A stretch of DNA of 64,000 nt from Acidaminococcus fermentans_A (GTDB lineage: Bacteria; Bacillota; Negativicutes; Acidaminococcales; Acidaminococcaceae), in assembly GCF_052216985.1 (NCBI RefSeq), contig NZ_JBQOUY010000002.1:1-64000 (forward strand), given 5' to 3'. A program made the position numbers and the translations under genes. The notes beneath the pieces are model-generated. The model searched no databases. It was not told the origin of the DNA and was given only the letters and a program-made list of their open reading frames with translations. Shown in pieces: positions 6,918 to 14,779 of the stretch. Numbering within the stretch: the stretch's first letter is position 1; every line of letters starts with the position of its first letter.

Positions 6918-7928
6918 TCATTCTTCCAATATTTTCCGGAACACCTGATGGTCTTTCAGGGTGGCCCGCCCCAGGCCGATCAGGTCGGCCTGACCGGTGG
7001 CTAGGAAGTGTTCTGCCTCTTTTCCCGTGGTGATGCCTCCTGTAAGGAGCACCGGGATCCGGGCCGTTTCTTTGGCAGCCTTGGAGAGTTCGGCAAAATA
7101 GCCGGCTTCCGGATGACCGGGACGGAAAAAGATGCACAGGCCGCCGGACAAGCTGATGCCGTCCAGGCCGGCCTGCTGCAGGATTTCCACGGCCTGAGGC
7201 AATTCTTCCGGCTGGGAGCCCCCTTTCATATAATCCCCGCCTCCCAGCCGCAGGGTCACCACAAAATCAGCTGGGACGGCGGCACGGACAGCCTGGATCA
7301 CTTCAACCAGGAATCGGGTGCGGCCTTCCAGGGTGTTGCCGGTATAGGCGTCCGTCCGGCGGTTGGTGAGCGGGGAGTAGAACTGATCCAACAGATAGCC
7401 GTGGGCAGCGTGGATCTCCACTCCGTCGTAGCCGGCGTCCCGGGCCCGGAGGGCTGCTGCGGCGAAGGCATCCCGCACCCGGATGATGTCTCCTTCCGTC
7501 ATGGGACGGGGCTGATCCGGCTGGCCATAGGCAGAAGCCGTCCGGGCTGGATTCAGGATGGCACTGGGGCCTATCGGTTCCAGCCCGGTCATGGCCTTGT
7601 GGGCAGCACTGCCGGCGTGGCTCAGCTGGGCCAGGATGGGGACCCGGTGCTGATGGACGGCAGAAGTAATCCGCTTCAGCCCTGCCAGATCCGCTGTCGC
7701 GTCAAAAGCGATCTGATGGGCGCTGGCTCGGCCTTCCGGGGAGACGAAACAGTGTTCCTGGATGATCAGGGCCGGTCCGCTCTTGGCCATATCACTATAG
7801 TAATCCACAAGAGCCAGAGTCACTTGGCCCTTGTCGGCCTTTTCCGTGGCCATGGGAGGCAGCACCAGACGGTTCTTCAACAGCAGGGAACCCAGCTGGA
7901 TGGGCTGATGGAGCAAAGTATGGTTCAT
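6918..7928 (-). CDS. NADH:flavin oxidoreductase, Old Yellow Enzyme family
   Basis: A 336-residue single-domain FMN TIM-barrel ene-reductase. Visible hallmarks are the N-terminal LKNRLVLPPMAT (FMN site), the central EIHAAHGYLLDQFYSPLTN at about 170-188 with the paired His and the catalytic-loop Tyr, TLRLGGGDYMKGG, and LTGGITTG for the phosphate of FMN. It lacks the C-terminal FeS and second flavin domains of 2,4-dienoyl-CoA reductase. Its own promoter on the minus strand is at 7966-7994, and it ends at the shared terminator at 6874-6909, so it is monocistronic. The substrate (alpha,beta-unsaturated carbonyl or other) is not predictable. Confidence 0.88.
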   Translation of the reverse strand: MNHTLLHQPIQLGSLLLKNRLVLPPMATEKADKGQVTLALVDYYSDMAKSGPALIIQEHCFVSPEGRASAHQIAFDATADLAGLKRITSAVHQHRVPILAQLSHAGSAAHKAMTGLEPIGPSAILNPARTASAYGQPDQPRPMTEGDIIRVRDAFAAAALRARDAGYDGVEIHAAHGYLLDQFYSPLTNRRTDAYTGNTLEGRTRFLVEVIQAVRAAVPADFVVTLRLGGGDYMKGGSQPEELPQAVEILQQAGLDGISLSGGLCIFFRPGHPEAGYFAELSKAAKETARIPVLLTGGITTGKEAEHFLATGQADLIGLGRATLKDHQVFRKILEE

Positions 7929-7965
7929 AAAAGATTTTCTCCTGTAACTATTTTAGATACAATTT

Positions 7966-7994
7966 ATTATACAGGGGAGCTGGGAGAAATGCAA
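7966..7994 (-). promoter_or_regulatory. Promoter of the Old Yellow Enzyme gene
   Basis: Reading the minus strand: TTGCAT (7994-7989), 17-base spacer and TATAAT (7971-7966). The -35 abuts the gltS terminator hairpin. Confidence 0.75.
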
Positions 7995-7998
7995 GATA

Positions 7999-8024
7999 GG
8001 GTCTGTTGCATGAGCAACAGACCC
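7999..8024 (-). terminator. Terminator hairpin after gltS (GGGTCTGTTGC family)
   Basis: Perfect 11-bp stem GGGTCTGTTGC/GCAACAGACCC with a four-base loop, directly behind the gltS stop codon. The clearest T-rich tail is on the plus-strand side, so it may also work in that direction. Confidence 0.75.
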
Positions 8025-8029
8025 TTCTT

Positions 8030-9217
8030 TTATTTGCAAAGATTGATGAACAGGGTGATGATCAGCGGATTGCAGATATTGATGAATACCACGGTGATCA
8101 CCGGAAGGATGAACCAGGCTTTGGGAGCCGGGCCTTTTGCCTCGATGATGGCCTGCATGTTGGCTACGGCATTGGGGGTCTGGCCCAGACCGACGCCGCA
8201 GTGACCGGCTGCCATGACGGCTGCGTCATAATCGCTGCCCATGGATTTGAAGGTGACAGCCGTAGCCCAGATAGCCATGACAACGGCCTGGACCAACAGG
8301 ATCACGATCATCGGCCCTGCCAGAGAGATTAGTTTGGCCATGTTCAGGTTCATCAGCGCCAAAGAAAGGAAAAGGTTCAGGCTGCAGTTGCCGATCAGAT
8401 CCACTTCTTTCATGTTCAAGTTCAGCTGATAATGATCCATGACATTGCGAAAGAGCATGCCGCCAAACAGGCAGCCCACATAATAGGGAAAGGTGACGCC
8501 GGTCAGCCGGGTCAGGATCAGGTAAATATAGGATCCGACAGCCGTAGCCCCAAGGACTTCCAGGACACTGATGAAGAAATGTTTATCGGAGATGGTTTGT
8601 ACTGCAGTTTGGCTGCTGCTTTTTTTCCGGCTGTCCGTGAAGGTGCTTTTCAGATTGTATTTTTTAATGAGCCGTTCGGCTACAGGTCCCCCGACCAGGG
8701 AACCCATCAGGAGGCCGAAGGTGGCGGAAGCGACGCCGACCGTAGTCCCGCCGTCAGCACCCAGGGCTTCCAGGGTAGGACCGAAAGCGGCTCCCGAGCC
8801 AACACCGCCGCTCATGGAGATGGAACCCATGGCGATCCCCAGCAGTTTGTTGAGTCCAAAAAGGTCTGCCAGGGCCACACCCACTGCATTCTGTACAAAA
8901 AGGAAAAGGACGGCTCCCACAGCCAGGATGGCACCTTGTTTACCGCTTTTCTTGATGATGGAAAGACTGCAGGTGAAACCTGTTGTACAGAAAAAAAGGT
9001 TCATAAAGAAATTTTGGAGGGGATTGGTCATTTTGACCGTGAAGGTCTGGGTCTGTACACCCAGGAAAATCAGCACACTGAAAATCAGACCACCGATGAC
9101 TGGGGCCGGAATGAAATATTTTTTCAGGACGGGGATATGGTTCCGGATGATCATCCCCAAGACATAAACAAGAACGGCAAGACCTACAGTTTGTACCAGA
9201 TCGAATTTAATAACCAT
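8030..9217 (-). CDS. gltS: Sodium/glutamate symporter GltS family
   Basis: A 395-residue inner-membrane glutamate:Na+ symporter of the ESS family with about 10-12 helices and an internal repeat. The reentrant-loop signature GSISMSGGVGSGAAFGPT sits near residue 130, and the second-half counterpart AAGHCGVGLGQTPNAVANM near residue 350. ATG 9217 is chosen because GGAG lies seven bases upstream; an in-frame ATG at 9232 has no ribosome site. The start overlaps the end of the RraA-like gene by about eleven bases, so the two are translationally coupled. Glutamate uptake fits a glutamate-fermenting host. The hydrophobic segment at 35-55 and the soluble loop around DSRKKSSSQ are as expected. Confidence 0.9.
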   Translation of the reverse strand: MVIKFDLVQTVGLAVLVYVLGMIIRNHIPVLKKYFIPAPVIGGLIFSVLIFLGVQTQTFTVKMTNPLQNFFMNLFFCTTGFTCSLSIIKKSGKQGAILAVGAVLFLFVQNAVGVALADLFGLNKLLGIAMGSISMSGGVGSGAAFGPTLEALGADGGTTVGVASATFGLLMGSLVGGPVAERLIKKYNLKSTFTDSRKKSSSQTAVQTISDKHFFISVLEVLGATAVGSYIYLILTRLTGVTFPYYVGCLFGGMLFRNVMDHYQLNLNMKEVDLIGNCSLNLFLSLALMNLNMAKLISLAGPMIVILLVQAVVMAIWATAVTFKSMGSDYDAAVMAAGHCGVGLGQTPNAVANMQAIIEAKGPAPKAWFILPVITVVFINICNPLIITLFINLCK

Positions 9218-9905
9218 GCTGCATCTCCTCAATCATTTCACAGTGGGAATCTTGTAACTTTTTGTAAACCCAGTCAATGTCCAAATTTCCGGTTTGACGG
9301 ATGGAATCCATCATGGCTGCTTCTTTTTTCATCACCTGGCGGGCTGCCGCAGCGACCTGTTCGGCTTCCTGGGGATGGATGGCAATGATCCCATCTCCAT
9401 CTCCTACAAGGATATCACCCGGATATATGACTTTTCCGCCTGCATTGACCGGGACATTGATTTCACCTACACCGTTTTTATAAGGACCATTGGGATTGCT
9501 GTGGACGGCAAATACAGGAAAATCCATATGGGAAAGTTCATCGAAATCACGGATGGCGCCATCGATGACGAACCCGCCCAGATGACGGGCTTTGGCCCAG
9601 CTTGCCATGATTTCCCCGCAGAGGGCCCTGCTGGAAAAACCGCTGTTGGCCACCACGATCACATCCCCGGGCTGGGCATTGGCAATGGCATAATAGAACA
9701 AGAGATTGTCTCCTTCCGGACAGCTGATGGTGTAAGCTGGCCCTGTGAGACGCTTTCCGTTCAGGCTGTGGATCCCTCCGCCTAAAGAAGCGGTGCGGTT
9801 CATGCAGTCATCCAGATTGGGAACCGGAATCCCCTCAAAAAGGGATAGCAGCTCTGCATCCGGACGTTGGAAATTCTGATAGATACGATACCCTACATTC
9901 GACAT
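9207..9905 (-). CDS. RraA-like protein (4-hydroxy-4-methyl-2-oxoglutarate aldolase family)
   Basis: A 232-residue member of the RraA/HMG-aldolase family. The fold is indicated by NLDDCMNRTASLGGGI near residue 30, GDVIVVANSG near 80 and the conserved block CGEIMASWAKARHLGGFVIDGAIRD, which holds the Glu-Asp and Arg-Asp residues used for Mg2+ and pyruvate-type substrates in characterised aldolases. The GDGDGIIAIHP stretch is typical. Family members cleave 4-hydroxy-4-carboxy-2-oxo acids or decarboxylate oxaloacetate; some only regulate RNase E. Being first in an operon with a glutamate symporter and next to a LysR regulator suggests a catabolic role on a C5 dicarboxylate (inference). Confidence 0.82.
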   Translation of the reverse strand: MSNVGYRIYQNFQRPDAELLSLFEGIPVPNLDDCMNRTASLGGGIHSLNGKRLTGPAYTISCPEGDNLLFYYAIANAQPGDVIVVANSGFSSRALCGEIMASWAKARHLGGFVIDGAIRDFDELSHMDFPVFAVHSNPNGPYKNGVGEINVPVNAGGKVIYPGDILVGDGDGIIAIHPQEAEQVAAAARQVMKKEAAMMDSIRQTGNLDIDWVYKKLQDSHCEMIEEMQHGY

Positions 9906-9978
9906 TTTTCGATTGCCTCCAGTTCTATTGTATGGATTACTTTGATTTTTAAGAATATTATATAAACCGAGGAAATGG

Positions 9979-10007
9979 TTGTAAAACGATTTATCTTATT
10001 TTAAAAT
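9979..10007 (+). promoter_or_regulatory. Promoter of the LysR-type gene
   Basis: TTGTAA (9979-9984), 17-base spacer and TAAAAT (10002-10007). The -10 overlaps the palindrome at 10004-10026, which suggests negative autoregulation. Confidence 0.6.
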
Positions 10008-10026
10008 ATTAGAGAATCTAATATTT
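10004..10026. promoter_or_regulatory. Perfect 23-bp palindrome, likely LysR operator
   Basis: AAATATTAGA - GAA - TCTAATATTT, immediately upstream of the regulator start and over its -10. It contains the T-N11-A pattern recognised by LysR-type proteins. It lies between the divergent rraA-like/gltS operon and the lysR gene. Confidence 0.65.
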
Positions 10027-10037
10027 GGAGTGATTCC

Positions 10038-10958
10038 ATGACTTTGGAAGAAATTGAAACCTTTTTGGCTGTAGTGGAACAGGGGAATATCTCTGCTGCA
10101 GCACAGTATCTCTTTGTCACCCAGGGGACGGTCAGCAACCGGATCAAATCGCTGGAAAATGAATTGAATGATCGATTAGTCATTCGGCAAAAAGGACAGA
10201 AAAATATCGATCTGACACCTTTTGGAAGGGAATTCATTCCCATTGCCCAACAGTGGACCGCACTTTGGAAGGATACCCAGTTGCTCCATCAATCCGCCCA
10301 AAGACGCCATCTGCGGATCGGCAGCATCGATGTGATCAATAACTATACTTTTTTGCCTCTCTATCTGGAATTCATCCAAACACATCCTCAGATCCAGCTG
10401 TCTATCAATACCTTCCATTCCAATGAAATCCATTATCTGATGGAAAAAAGGCTGATCGACATGGGCTTCGTATTCAGCCAGGTCCATGCTCCCAATATCG
10501 TATCCATCCCCATTTATCGGGAAATCATGTATGTGGTCTGCCATAAGGACAGCGATTATCATGAAGGTCTCGCTCCGGATGAACTGCCTGCAGAAAAGGA
10601 AATCTTTCTGCGCTGGGGTGCAGATTATGAAATCTGGCACGATTCTTTTTGGCCGGGCAGGAAATTCAAACTGGAAGTCAACACGGGCTCCATGCTTGCC
10701 GGGTATCTGAGCAAACCAGGATATTGGGGCGTCGCTCCCATGTCCCTGGTTGCTATGCTGCGCCAGCACTATCCCGTAGCCTTTTATCGCCTGGAAACCC
10801 CGCCTCCTCCGCGGATCTGTTACCAGATTACCCATCAATTTCCCCGAGCCAGTCTGCGGGAACCTCTTGACTGCTTTTCGGATGAAGTGAAACGGTTCGT
10901 GAACCGGAACGATACCATCTGCACCTTCGAACCCTGGATGATGGAAACAAGAAAATAA
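10038..10958 (+). CDS. LysR family transcription regulator
   Basis: A 306-residue regulator with an N-terminal winged helix-turn-helix (MTLEEIETFLAVVEQGNISA, then QGTVSNRIKSLENEL at about 34-48) and a periplasmic-binding-protein-like effector domain from about residue 90. It is divergent from the RraA-like/GltS operon, the standard arrangement for LysR control of a neighbour, with an operator-like palindrome between them. The inducer may be a dicarboxylate or glutamate-related metabolite (inference). It ends before a GGGTGT-type hairpin. Confidence 0.9.
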   Translation: MTLEEIETFLAVVEQGNISAAAQYLFVTQGTVSNRIKSLENELNDRLVIRQKGQKNIDLTPFGREFIPIAQQWTALWKDTQLLHQSAQRRHLRIGSIDVINNYTFLPLYLEFIQTHPQIQLSINTFHSNEIHYLMEKRLIDMGFVFSQVHAPNIVSIPIYREIMYVVCHKDSDYHEGLAPDELPAEKEIFLRWGADYEIWHDSFWPGRKFKLEVNTGSMLAGYLSKPGYWGVAPMSLVAMLRQHYPVAFYRLETPPPPRICYQITHQFPRASLREPLDCFSDEVKRFVNRNDTICTFEPWMMETRK

Positions 10959-10972
10959 AAGGAAATTAAAGT

Positions 10973-11040
10973 GGGTGTCGCACGTAAGGTGCAACACCCT
11001 GGTCTCGTGAGCTGCATCGCGGCTCGGTCTCGCGTCTCGA
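10973..11040. repeat. Hairpin plus heptamer tract between convergent genes
   Basis: Stem GGGTGTCGCAC (10973-10983) pairs with GTGCAACACCC (10989-10999) with one mismatch. After it comes a degenerate tract ending in GTCTCGC-GTCTCGA (11027-11040), a 7-base repeat that is the complement of the CGAGACT family at 17911-17959. Confidence 0.6.
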
Positions 11041-11048
11041 GACCCCCT

Positions 11049-11810
11049 TTATATCCCATATTTCTCCCGCAGACCGGTTATGTGTTTTGTCATCCCTTCC
11101 GTGGGCAGTTGGGCGTATTCCAGCACCAGCCGGGCTTCCGGGGCGGTTTCCTTCAGAGCCTCAAAGAAAGGGCTCCATTGGATGGTGCCGTTTCCGATGT
11201 ACCGGTGCTGGTCGCCGGTGCCGTCGTTGTCGTGGAGGTGGCAGCCTTCCAGACGGGGCCCCAGGGCTTTTGCCGTATCGGGAAGATTCCAGCCGTTTAC
11301 CTGGGCGTGGCCCACATCCAGCAGGAAGCCGGCTTCCGGGAAGAACTGGGGCAGTTCCAGGAACTGCTCCCGGTCGAAGAGCAGACTGCCGGCAGGCCGG
11401 AGTCCCACATTTTCAATAACGGGAGTGACACCCATTTCTTTTCCCAGTTGGAGCAGTAGTTCCAGTTTCCGGACTACTCGCCGGCGGAGCACAAAGGGAT
11501 CCTCCTTCGGCAGGGCTTCGTTGGTGTGGACCACCACGAATTCCGCCCCGATTTTTTTTGCATAGCGGAAGGTGTCTAGGAATACTTCCAGGAATCGGAC
11601 GTTTTCGTCCAGCGCCAGATTCACCTGGACGCAGGGACCATGGACGCTGACTCCGTTCTGCCGGTCCTTCAGCATTAGAGGCAGCACCGTATCCCAGTAG
11701 GCGGGAGTGCCGAATTCATAGAAAAATTCCAGTCCGCAGGTTTTGGGCAGTCCACAGAAATCGTGATACCGGAACCCAGCATAGGCCAGGTCGTTGATGG
11801 AAAGCTTCAT
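11049..11810 (-). CDS. Sugar phosphate isomerase/epimerase family TIM-barrel protein
   Basis: A 253-residue xylose-isomerase-like (AP endonuclease 2 superfamily) protein. Metal-ligand-type residues are spread along the barrel: VSVHGPC near 55, VVVHTNEAL near 93, PVIENVGLRP near 130, LLDVGHAQ near 165, CHLHDNDG near 190 and LVLEYAQ near 230. Its start codon overlaps the stop of the ABC ATPase gene (ATGA), so it is the last gene of the Ugp-like importer operon and probably processes the imported sugar or polyol phosphate (inference). It could also be an inositol- or hydroxypyruvate-type isomerase; the sequence does not decide. Confidence 0.8.
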   Translation of the reverse strand: MKLSINDLAYAGFRYHDFCGLPKTCGLEFFYEFGTPAYWDTVLPLMLKDRQNGVSVHGPCVQVNLALDENVRFLEVFLDTFRYAKKIGAEFVVVHTNEALPKEDPFVLRRRVVRKLELLLQLGKEMGVTPVIENVGLRPAGSLLFDREQFLELPQFFPEAGFLLDVGHAQVNGWNLPDTAKALGPRLEGCHLHDNDGTGDQHRYIGNGTIQWSPFFEALKETAPEARLVLEYAQLPTEGMTKHITGLREKYGI

Positions 11811-12874
11811 AACAGTTCCTCCTTTGTTCCGTCAAAGAAACAGGCATTTTCCCAATCAAAGACGATGCCCTGGGCGTCTTCCGGCATGGGCGCAGGGCTG
11901 CTCACCTGGAGCTTTTCGCCGGTGGGCAGTTCCAAATAGGTGATCCAGTGGCTCCCCAGGTCTTCCGTGTAGATCTTTTGGGCCGGGATCATGGGCTGTT
12001 CAGAAAAACGGCATTTTTCTGGCCGGATCCCTAGGATTACCTTTTCCTGGAGACGGAGCTTTTCTTCCACAAAGGCTGGTACCGGCAGACGGTGGTCCCC
12101 CCACTGGAGGATGTCCGTATGGACTTGGGCCGGCAGCAGGTTCATGGCCGGAGTCCCGATGAACTGGGCCACAAAGGTGTTGGCTGGCCGATGGTAGACT
12201 TCCTCCGGGGTACCGATCTGCTGTAGGATTCCCTGGTTGATAATGGCAATACGGGTGGCAACGGTCATGGCTTCCACCTGGTCGTGGGTGACGTAAATCA
12301 TGGTGGGTTTGTACAGTTCATGGATTTTTACCAGCTGGGTCCGGGCTTGCTGGCGCAGCTTGGCATCCAGGTTGGACAAGGGTTCATCCAGCAGGAAATA
12401 GGGGGGCTTTTTTCACAATGGACCGGGCTAGAGCCACCCGCTGTTTCTGGCCTCCGGACAATTCTTTGGGATACCTCTGGGTCAGTCCGTCCAATTGGAG
12501 GATTTCCATGCCTGGTTGGTCCGCCGGGCGATTTCTTTCGGATCCAGCTTCTGGATCTGGAGGCCGAAGGTGATGTTGTCCCATACGGTCATGTGGGGGT
12601 AGAGAGCATAGCTCTGGAATACCATGGCAATGTTCCTTTCTCCCGGAGGCATATCGTTGACCCGTTTGTCTCCCATGAACAGATCACCACTGGTGATGGA
12701 TTCCAGGCCTGCAATCATCCGCAGGGTGGTGGTCTTGCCACAACCGGAAGGTCCCAGCAGGATCAGCCGTTCTCCCGGCTGGATGGAAAAATCCAGATCC
12801 CGGACTACCTGATTGGTTCCGTAGACTTTGGAAACATGATGGAAAGTAAGACCGTAAGAAGAGTGTTCTTGCAT
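11807..12874 (-). pseudogene. MalK/UgpC-type ABC importer ATPase with two frameshifts
   Basis: The three reading frames joined give about 355 residues, the normal MalK/UgpC length. Frame one has Walker A (GPSGCGKTT) and the Q-loop FQSYALYPH, ending after EIARRTNQAW. Frame two continues with EILQLDGL and the signature LSGGQKQRVALARS. Frame three carries the D-loop SNLDAKLRQQ, the switch His (YVTHDQVEAM) and the OB-type regulatory domain. The first shift lies near 12508-12520. The second is at the G6 run at 12401-12406; removing one base restores Walker B as FLLDEP across the junction. Nothing else is missing, so this is either very recent inactivation or sequence error. It should energise the two permeases upstream in the operon. 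Confidence 0.85.
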
Positions 12875-12886
12875 GGCGTTGTCCTT

Positions 12887-13726
12887 TCAGCCCTTCATGC
12901 CTGACTGCATGAAGGTATTGAGAATGAATTTTTGGGTGAACAGATACAAAATCAGAGGCGGCAGGGTGGTGAACATGGCCACGGCCATGGCGATGCCCCA
13001 TTCACTGCCCCCTTCGGCACTGATGAACATCTGAAGAGCCAGAGGCAGGGTGTAGTTGTCCCGGTCCGACAGGATCAAGAGAGGCCAGAAGTATTCGTTC
13101 CAGGAATTGATGAAGAAAAAGATGCTGGTGGCAAAGACGGAAGGCTTCACCAGGGGCAGGATGATCTTCCGCAGAATGGTGAAGGGAGTGGCCCCGTCCA
13201 GCCGGGAGGCTTCCAGCAGGGCACGGGGAATGCTCCGCATGGTCTGACGCAGCAGAAAGATGCCCATGCCGTCAGCTAGTTCTGGCAGGATGACACCCCA
13301 GGGATTGTTCAGCAGGCCTATTTTGCTCATGAGCAGATAGTTGGGCATCACCAGAACCGTGGTAGGGATGAAAAAAGTCAGCAGCATGGCGGAAAATAGT
13401 TTTTCCTTTCCCTTGAATTCATAGTAGACAAAGACGAAGGCGGCCAGGAGGCCGGTCGTTAGTTTTCCCAAGGTCACGATGATCGAGATGTACAGGGTGT
13501 TCCCCAGATACTGGTAAAAGGGAAATTTTTCCAGAACCACTTCATAGTTAGCCATGGTGGGCGGCCAGGAGAAGGGGTTCAGGGAGGAATGGAAAATCTG
13601 GTTCATGTCCTTGAAAGAAGTGGAGAACATGAACAGCAGGGGATACAGCATAAGAAAAGCAGCTGCACCCATCAGGAGAATCCAGCCTTTTTCCCGGAAA
13701 GAAGAAGCAGGTTCAGGATTGTGCAT
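12887..13726 (-). CDS. ABC sugar transporter permease, MalG/UgpE type
   Basis: A 279-residue inner-membrane permease with six predicted helices. The EAA loop that docks the ATPase is EASRLDGATPFTILRKIILP at about 184-203, and the C-terminus FMQSGMKG is the typical MalG/UgpE ending. It is third in the minus-strand operon, 12 bases behind the MalF-type permease and 12 bases ahead of the ATPase. Together they form a CUT1-type importer. Confidence 0.92.
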   Translation of the reverse strand: MHNPEPASSFREKGWILLMGAAAFLMLYPLLFMFSTSFKDMNQIFHSSLNPFSWPPTMANYEVVLEKFPFYQYLGNTLYISIIVTLGKLTTGLLAAFVFVYYEFKGKEKLFSAMLLTFFIPTTVLVMPNYLLMSKIGLLNNPWGVILPELADGMGIFLLRQTMRSIPRALLEASRLDGATPFTILRKIILPLVKPSVFATSIFFFINSWNEYFWPLLILSDRDNYTLPLALQMFISAEGGSEWGIAMAVAMFTTLPPLILYLFTQKFILNTFMQSGMKG

Positions 13727-13738
13727 GGTGGGACCTCC

Positions 13739-14638
13739 TTAATTTTCATAGTGGACCCGTTTGTCCAGGAAACGGGATTTCAAGAACAGGAAAATCACGT
13801 AGACAGCCATACAGAGCATGGCGAAAGCGGCGCTTTTCCCGGTCTGGAAGAATACCAGGGCGTACTGGTAGACGATATAGACGATGTTGGAACTTCCCTG
13901 ATCCGGTCCGCCTTGGGTTAGCATGTTGGTGGGCACCAGCATGTACTGGAGGCCAAAGATGATGGTGATGGTAAAGACGTATAGGGCCGTAGGGGAAGTC
14001 ATGGGGACAATGATCCTTCGGAAAATGGTCCAGTTGGAAGCGTTTTCCAGTTTCGCCGCTTCAATCAGTTCCCGGGGCACGGAAACCATGGCGGCAATCA
14101 GGACAATCATGTTGTAGCCAAAAGCCTTCCAGCCGATGATGGTGGACAGGGCAAAGATCACCAGCCCGCTTTCCTTGAACCAGCGGGGGCTTTCCAGACC
14201 AAAAGCTTTCAGTACCAGAGATACGGGTCCTGCCAGGGGATTATACATCCACAGGAAGATGATGCTGGCCACGGCCAGGGAAATGGTGCTGGGCAGGAAG
14301 AATGCAGAGCGGAACAGAGACTGGACTTTTTTGTTCCGGATCAGCTGGGTAAGTACAAAGGCAAAGCCGTAGGGCAGCAAAAAATTGAAAATCAGCAGCA
14401 GCAGGACCAGGAGACCGGTATTGCACAGGATTTTGAGAAACTCTTTACTGGCAAAGATCTGCTGATAGTTGGCCAGTCCTACGAATTTCATGGTGGGACT
14501 GATCATGTTCCACTGGAAAAAGCTCAGGTACGCATCTTCCAGCAGAGGACGGTAATAAAACACCGCAAAAATCAGGATGGCAGGAAGCAGATAGAGCCAA
14601 GCGCAGTTCTGACCTTCCCTGGATGAGGAACGGGACAT
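13739..14638 (-). CDS. ABC sugar transporter permease, MalF/UgpA type
   Basis: A 299-residue inner-membrane permease with six helices. The EAA loop EAAKLENASNWTIFRRIIVP lies at about 214-233. An N-terminal WLYLLPAILIFAVFYYRPLL helix and the LTQGGPDQGSS loop near residue 245 are typical of UgpA/MsmF proteins. The binding protein gene precedes it with a terminator hairpin and a heptamer element in the 141-base gap, so the membrane components are probably made in smaller amount than the binding protein. Confidence 0.92.
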   Translation of the reverse strand: MSRSSSREGQNCAWLYLLPAILIFAVFYYRPLLEDAYLSFFQWNMISPTMKFVGLANYQQIFASKEFLKILCNTGLLVLLLLIFNFLLPYGFAFVLTQLIRNKKVQSLFRSAFFLPSTISLAVASIIFLWMYNPLAGPVSLVLKAFGLESPRWFKESGLVIFALSTIIGWKAFGYNMIVLIAAMVSVPRELIEAAKLENASNWTIFRRIIVPMTSPTALYVFTITIIFGLQYMLVPTNMLTQGGPDQGSSNIVYIVYQYALVFFQTGKSAAFAMLCMAVYVIFLFLKSRFLDKRVHYEN

Positions 14639-14664
14639 AGGATACCTTCTTTCGTTATTAAAAG

Positions 14665-14688
14665 GGGCTGTTGCATATGCAACAGCCC
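14665..14688 (-). terminator. Attenuator/terminator inside the importer operon
   Basis: A perfect 24-base palindrome of the GGGCTGTTGC family, followed in the minus-strand direction by CTTTTAAT. Placed between binding protein and permease genes, it would let only part of the transcripts continue. Confidence 0.75.
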
Positions 14689-14696
14689 TGTTAACG

Positions 14697-14757
14697 GTCA
14701 GCTGTCAGTTGTCAACGGCTGGATAAAGCCAACCCAGCTGGCTTTATCCAGCTGACC
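14697..14757. repeat. Heptamer tract joined to a nested hairpin
   Basis: Three 7-mers GGTCAGC, TGTCAGT, TGTCAAC (14697-14717) run into a hairpin with 11-bp arms (GGATAAAGCCA and its complement). The outer GGTCAGCTG also pairs with CAGCTGACC at the far end, making a nested cruciform-capable element. Confidence 0.7.
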
Positions 14758-14779
14758 GGAACTGGGGAACCGCCCCTTT

